Shown here: positions 60,633 to 64,000 of the stretch, in pieces
Position numbering within the stretch: the stretch's first letter is position 1
Layout: every line of letters begins with the position of its first letter
Assembly (NCBI GenBank): GCA_965247455.1
Contig: CBDFHE010000018.1
Coordinates: forward strand, 496,001-560,000
DNA length: 64,000 nt
Direction of reading: 5' to 3'
Source: JACZYA01 sp965247455
Lineage (GTDB): Bacteria > Acidobacteriota > Terriglobia > Acidiferrales > 2-02-FULL-67-57
The notes under the pieces: model-generated
Told to the model about the DNA's origin: nothing
Seen by the model: the letters and a program-made list of their open reading frames with translations, nothing else
Database searches by the model: none
Made by a program: the position numbers and the translations under genes

Positions 60633-62054
60633 ATGATTGTTCTGAAGTTTGGAGGAACCTCGGTTCGGGACGGACGCCAGTTCGCAACCGTCGCGCGGCT
60701 CATCGCGGCTCGGCGCAGCGATGGCTGCTTGGTGGTTGTTTCTGCCATGGCAGGGGTGACGGATGAGTTGGAGCGCGTAGGCCAGTTGGCTCGGGAGGGA
60801 AGAGCCGATGAAGTGGAGAGCGTCCTCAATGGATTGATCAGAAGGCACCGCCGTGCCATCAGCGAGGCGGGGATCACGCCGGCCGAGGCCGCAAACTTGG
60901 GGGACGAGAGTGACCAGACGTTCACACGGATACGGCAGCTTGTCACCGGGGTCACTCTGCTCGGCGAACTCACACCGCGGACATCGGACGCACTGCTCGC
61001 GACCGGGGAACTCCTCTCTTCAAAGATCCTAGCCGCTTGTCTGTCAGGAATGGGGATACCAACCCGCTGGATCGATCCGCGCGAATTGATCGTCACCGAC
61101 GCCAGTTTCGGCGCGGCTGTGCCCGATGAAGATGAGATCGAGCGCCGGGTCAAAGCCGTCCGTCCAATGCTTGAAAAAGGGCAATTGGTCGTCACAGGAG
61201 GTTTTGTGGGGGCAGCAAGCGATGGGCAGACCACGACTCTGGGCCGCGGTAGTTCCGACTACACTGCTGCTCTTCTGGCGGCGGCGTTACCGAGTTCTTC
61301 ACTGGAGATTTGGACCGATGTCGATGGCATCCTGACGGCCGATCCCCGGATTGTTTCCCATGCACGGGTACTGCCGTCCATTTCGTTCGCGGAAGCGGCT
61401 GAGCTGGCGTTCTTCGGTGCCAAGGTATTGCACCCGACAACCATCCGCCCTGCTGTTCGCCGAGGGATTCCCGTGTGGATCAAGAACACCTTTCGTCCGG
61501 AACTCAAGGGGACGTCGATCCTGCGCGACGTCGAAGGCATCGGAGTTCGGGCCGTAGCAGCGCGACGTGGCACGGCGGCCCTGTTCCTCTCCAATCCGAG
61601 AATGCTGTTGGCGCACGGTTACGCCGCTCGCATTTTTGGAATTTTTGAGCGCCATCGGGTGCCGGTTGACGTAATCGCCACCAGCGAAGTGTCTGTCGCC
61701 ATTACCGTCAACGAGAATGCTCCGGTTGAGGCGTTGGTGCGCGACCTCAAAGGACTCGTGGAAGTGGAAGTTGTGCGTGGCTTGGCAGTTGTTACGGTGG
61801 TCGGCCAGGGTTTACGGACAATGCCTGGTGTTGCTGCGCGGGTCTTTAGTGCGTTGCAGGAGATCAATGTGATCATGATTTCGCAAGGAGCTTCCGATAC
61901 AAATTTCACTTTCGTGCTCGCTGAAAGAGATTTAGCCCCTGCATCTCTGCGCCTGCACCGAGAGTTTTTCGAGACAGGCAAAGAAAAGAGGATGTGTGGG
62001 GAACCCTGGGACACATCGGAGACCAAAGATGTCAGGCACAGCCAATCTCTTTGA
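60633..62054 (+). CDS. lysC: Aspartate kinase 2
   Basis: A 473-residue monofunctional aspartokinase: LKFGGTSVRDGRQFATVA, VVVSAMAGVTDEL, TLGRGSSDYTAALLA, WTDVDGILTADPR and C-terminal ACT domains (PVDVIATSEVSVAITV, TMPGVAARVFSALQ). Context with dapB and dapA makes it the lysine-branch isozyme. CAGGAG precedes the ATG. Its 5' region was split from the attenuator by IS1380 copy 3. Confidence 0.93.
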   Translation: MIVLKFGGTSVRDGRQFATVARLIAARRSDGCLVVVSAMAGVTDELERVGQLAREGRADEVESVLNGLIRRHRRAISEAGITPAEAANLGDESDQTFTRIRQLVTGVTLLGELTPRTSDALLATGELLSSKILAACLSGMGIPTRWIDPRELIVTDASFGAAVPDEDEIERRVKAVRPMLEKGQLVVTGGFVGAASDGQTTTLGRGSSDYTAALLAAALPSSSLEIWTDVDGILTADPRIVSHARVLPSISFAEAAELAFFGAKVLHPTTIRPAVRRGIPVWIKNTFRPELKGTSILRDVEGIGVRAVAARRGTAALFLSNPRMLLAHGYAARIFGIFERHRVPVDVIATSEVSVAITVNENAPVEALVRDLKGLVEVEVVRGLAVVTVVGQGLRTMPGVAARVFSALQEINVIMISQGASDTNFTFVLAERDLAPASLRLHREFFETGKEKRMCGEPWDTSETKDVRHSQSL

Positions 62055-63045
62055 GCTGACCCGAACACTGGTGAACATCAATTCTGTTACGGGGAAGGAG
62101 AAGGCGTGCGCGGAGTTTTTGTACGACTATCTAAAGAAACACAAATTTCAGGTTGAAGTCCAGACACTCGACTCTGAGCGATGGAATGTCTTTGGCTATC
62201 ACGGTGACCCGGAGGTGGTTTTGAGCACCCACATGGATACGGTGGCGCCGTTCTTCGGAGTGGGAGAAGACGCGGAATTCATCTACGGGCGCGGCTCGTG
62301 TGACGCGAAAGGCAGCTTAGCGTGTCAATTGGTAGCGGCGGAGCAACTCTTAGCTGAAGGGATAAAAGACTTTGGGTTGTTGTTTCTGGTCGGAGAGGAA
62401 GCCATTAGCGATGGCGCCCGCGCCGCCAATCTGTCTTCTACAGAGACCCGGTACATCATTGTAGGAGAACCAACCCGCAACAAGTTGGTGGTGGGAACAA
62501 AAGGTACTCTGCATCTGCGCATCCGAACAACAGGAAAGGCGGCGCACTCGGCCTATCCGCGCTTGGGAGAGTCGGCCATCGAAAAGCTGCTCGATTTGCT
62601 GGCCGACCTGCGCGCACTCGATTTGCCTGTAGACCCCGTGCTCGGACCTGCCACGATGAATATCGGCACAATCTCCGGGGGGCGCGCCGCCAACATCACT
62701 GCAAGCGAAGCTGAGGCGCAAATCCTCTGCCGTACTGTCGATGGATCAGGAGCGCTCCGGCAGAGAATAGAAGGCCTTTTGCAAGGTCGTTGCGAGTATG
62801 AAGTTGTTCGGCAGGCGCCGCCCGTAAAACTGGAAAAGCTGGACGGCTTCGAGACAGATGTTGTGGCGTACACAACTGATGTGCCAAACCTCACTGGTTG
62901 GGGCCGTCCGTTCCTGCTGGGGCCGGGTTCAATCGAAGTCGCGCACACGGACCACGAATGTGTCCGGAAAGCTGATCTGGTACAAGCAGTCGATCTCTAC
63001 TGCCGGATAGTGCGGGAACTGAAAGCTCGCGCACCAGGAGGGTGA
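62029..63045 (+). CDS. M20-family deacylase (DapE/ArgE/LysK-like)
   Basis: The 338-residue di-zinc amidohydrolase has metal motifs VVLSTHMDTVAPFF, GRGSCDAKGSLA and LVGEEAISDGA, with a dimerisation-domain His in TGKAAHSAYPRLGESA. Position between lysC and dapB suggests succinyl- or acetyl-diaminopimelate deacylase activity. It is shorter than DapE (about 375) and closer in size to LysK-type deacylases, so I leave the symbol blank. The ATG at 62029 overlaps lysC by 26 bp. Confidence 0.83.
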   Translation: MSGTANLFELTRTLVNINSVTGKEKACAEFLYDYLKKHKFQVEVQTLDSERWNVFGYHGDPEVVLSTHMDTVAPFFGVGEDAEFIYGRGSCDAKGSLACQLVAAEQLLAEGIKDFGLLFLVGEEAISDGARAANLSSTETRYIIVGEPTRNKLVVGTKGTLHLRIRTTGKAAHSAYPRLGESAIEKLLDLLADLRALDLPVDPVLGPATMNIGTISGGRAANITASEAEAQILCRTVDGSGALRQRIEGLLQGRCEYEVVRQAPPVKLEKLDGFETDVVAYTTDVPNLTGWGRPFLLGPGSIEVAHTDHECVRKADLVQAVDLYCRIVRELKARAPGG

Positions 63046-63106
63046 GGCCCGCCTGAGATCATGAATGAAGTTTGAAGTCTGAGTCTTAGGTACCGCTTCG
63101 AGTGAG

Positions 63107-63826
63107 ATGGATACTTCGCGTGCTCTGAATGTAGCTCTGTTGGGTCACGGCAAGATGGGCAAGCTGATCGCTCAGCTCGCTGCCCAGCGTGGCATGCAGG
63201 TGCAGCAGATACTGAGATCGGAAACAAACCGCGAAGGAGCGGGAATCACTGAGCACAGTTTTCAAGGTATCGATGTCTGCTTGGACTTCACGACGCCCGC
63301 AGCGGTGGTGGAGAACATCCGCCGGGTTGCGGGATGCGGCTGCAATCTGGTGGTGGGGACGACCGGCTGGTACGAGCGGCTGGATGCAGTCCGCGAAATC
63401 ATCGAACGCTCCGGCGTGGGCATGGTTTATGCGCCGAACTTTTCGCTTGGCGTCCAGTTGTTCTACCGAATCGCGCGCGCCGCAGCAGAAATTTTCTCCG
63501 GTTTTCCCGCGTTTGAACCGTACCTCACGGAGACGCACCATCGTTTCAAAAAAGATGCGCCCTCCGGCACGGCGCTGGAATTGAAACGGGAAGTTGAGCC
63601 GCACTTGCGCGACCGCGCGCTTCCCATTTCCAGTGTCCGCGCCGGCTATTTTCCGGGCATCCACGAGTTTGGCTTCGACTCTGAGGTGGAAACTCTCCTG
63701 GTGCGGCATACGGTGCGCACGCGACAGGTATTTGCCGAAGGAGCGCTGTATGCGGCGCGCTGGGTTGCAGGCCGAAAAGGTTTGTATCGTTTCGCGGACA
63801 TTTTGCAAGTCGAGGAGGTAGCATGA
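63107..63826 (+). CDS. dapB: 4-hydroxy-tetrahydrodipicolinate reductase
   Basis: This 239-residue protein has Rossmann motif VALLGHGKMGKLIAQLA, VVGTTGW, APNFSLGV and the substrate-binding ETHHRFKKDAPSGTALEL. It makes tetrahydrodipicolinate for lysine and peptidoglycan. ATGA overlap with dapA. Confidence 0.95.
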   Translation: MDTSRALNVALLGHGKMGKLIAQLAAQRGMQVQQILRSETNREGAGITEHSFQGIDVCLDFTTPAAVVENIRRVAGCGCNLVVGTTGWYERLDAVREIIERSGVGMVYAPNFSLGVQLFYRIARAAAEIFSGFPAFEPYLTETHHRFKKDAPSGTALELKREVEPHLRDRALPISSVRAGYFPGIHEFGFDSEVETLLVRHTVRTRQVFAEGALYAARWVAGRKGLYRFADILQVEEVA

Positions 63827-64000
63827 ACCTGGATATGCGAGGCTGTGGTACTGCGTTGGTAACCCCGTTCCGGCGAGACGGCTCGTTGGACGAACCTGCC
63901 CTGCGCCGCTTGGTGCAATTTCAACTCCGGGAGGGAATCGATTTCCTGGTTCCCTGCGGAACCACCGGCGAAACCCCTACGCTCGAACAGGAGGAACATC
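63823..64000 (+). CDS. dapA: 4-hydroxy-tetrahydrodipicolinate synthase, 3' end outside window
   Basis: The first 59 residues (GCGTALVTPFRRDGSLDEPA, VPCGTTGETPTLEQEEH) carry the GTTGE pyruvate-binding motif of DapA, which condenses pyruvate with aspartate semialdehyde. Normal gene order after dapB; the rest lies beyond the window. Confidence 0.92.
   Translation, partial: MNLDMRGCGTALVTPFRRDGSLDEPALRRLVQFQLREGIDFLVPCGTTGETPTLEQEEH

Overview
The window is GC-rich bacterial chromosome. Gene content suggests an Acidobacteriota-type soil or environmental bacterium: bactofilin, CstA with its YbdD partner, a PEGA/TPR lipid-exported protein, an M2 peptidase-like lipoprotein, DUF3467, dense REP-like palindromes and several IS families. 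This taxonomic placement is inference from gene content, not from a marker gene. Most genes run in long, overlapping, translationally coupled operons.

Layout. 1-2.8 kb: the 5' part of a nucleotide-sugar dehydrogenase gene at the edge, then a gene graveyard (60-codon glmS stub, C-terminal scraps of a large protein and of a TPR protein) around one intact bactofilin. 2.9-19 kb: housekeeping and envelope genes (cstA-ybdD, DUF429, nitroreductase, SDR, ICMT-like methyltransferase, PEGA-TPR protein, tadA, exported methyltransferase, tRNA-Ser(CGA), nuoI-like ferredoxin, galT, YdcF-like, Spy-like, two thioredoxin-fold proteins, M2 peptidase, DinB). At 19.18 kb an IS1380-family element cuts a small membrane-protein gene.

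From 21 kb to the end the window is one biosynthetic supercluster: bioBFDA (21.3-25.5), an ISNCY-type element, hisIGDC-HAD-BHFA (27.3-34.4), then on the minus strand ilvD-C-B-M-cimA-ilvE-leuC-leuD (43.6 down to 34.5) and leuA-leuB (46.8 down to 44.1), then on the plus strand thrC1-[MoaD::ThrB]-aspartokinase-thrC2-asd (52.3-58.6) and aspartokinase-M20 peptidase-dapB-dapA (60.6 to the end). Together these genes make biotin, His, Ile/Val/Leu (Ile by the citramalate route), Thr, probably homocysteine/Met, and Lys/DAP.

Regulation is unusually legible. The his, leu, ilv and lys operons are each preceded by a sigma70-like promoter, a short leader peptide rich in the relevant codons and a Rho-independent terminator: classical attenuators. 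In all four the leader ATG lies only 8-14 nt past the -10 box, so the leader peptides should be translated from leaderless or nearly leaderless mRNA. The thr operon instead carries a SAM-I riboswitch. A threonine-synthase paralogue and a ubiquitin-like MoaD domain fused to homoserine kinase follow it, which suggests a protein-thiocarboxylate route to homocysteine.

Between the divergent leu and thr promoters sits a nested mobile region: a 129-bp MITE and a 4.5-kb cargo-carrying IS1-family transposon with matching terminal inverted repeats and the same 8-bp target duplication. The transposon carries an IS1380 copy inserted in one of its passenger genes. A third IS1380 copy, with a frameshifted transposase, separates the lys attenuator from lysC.
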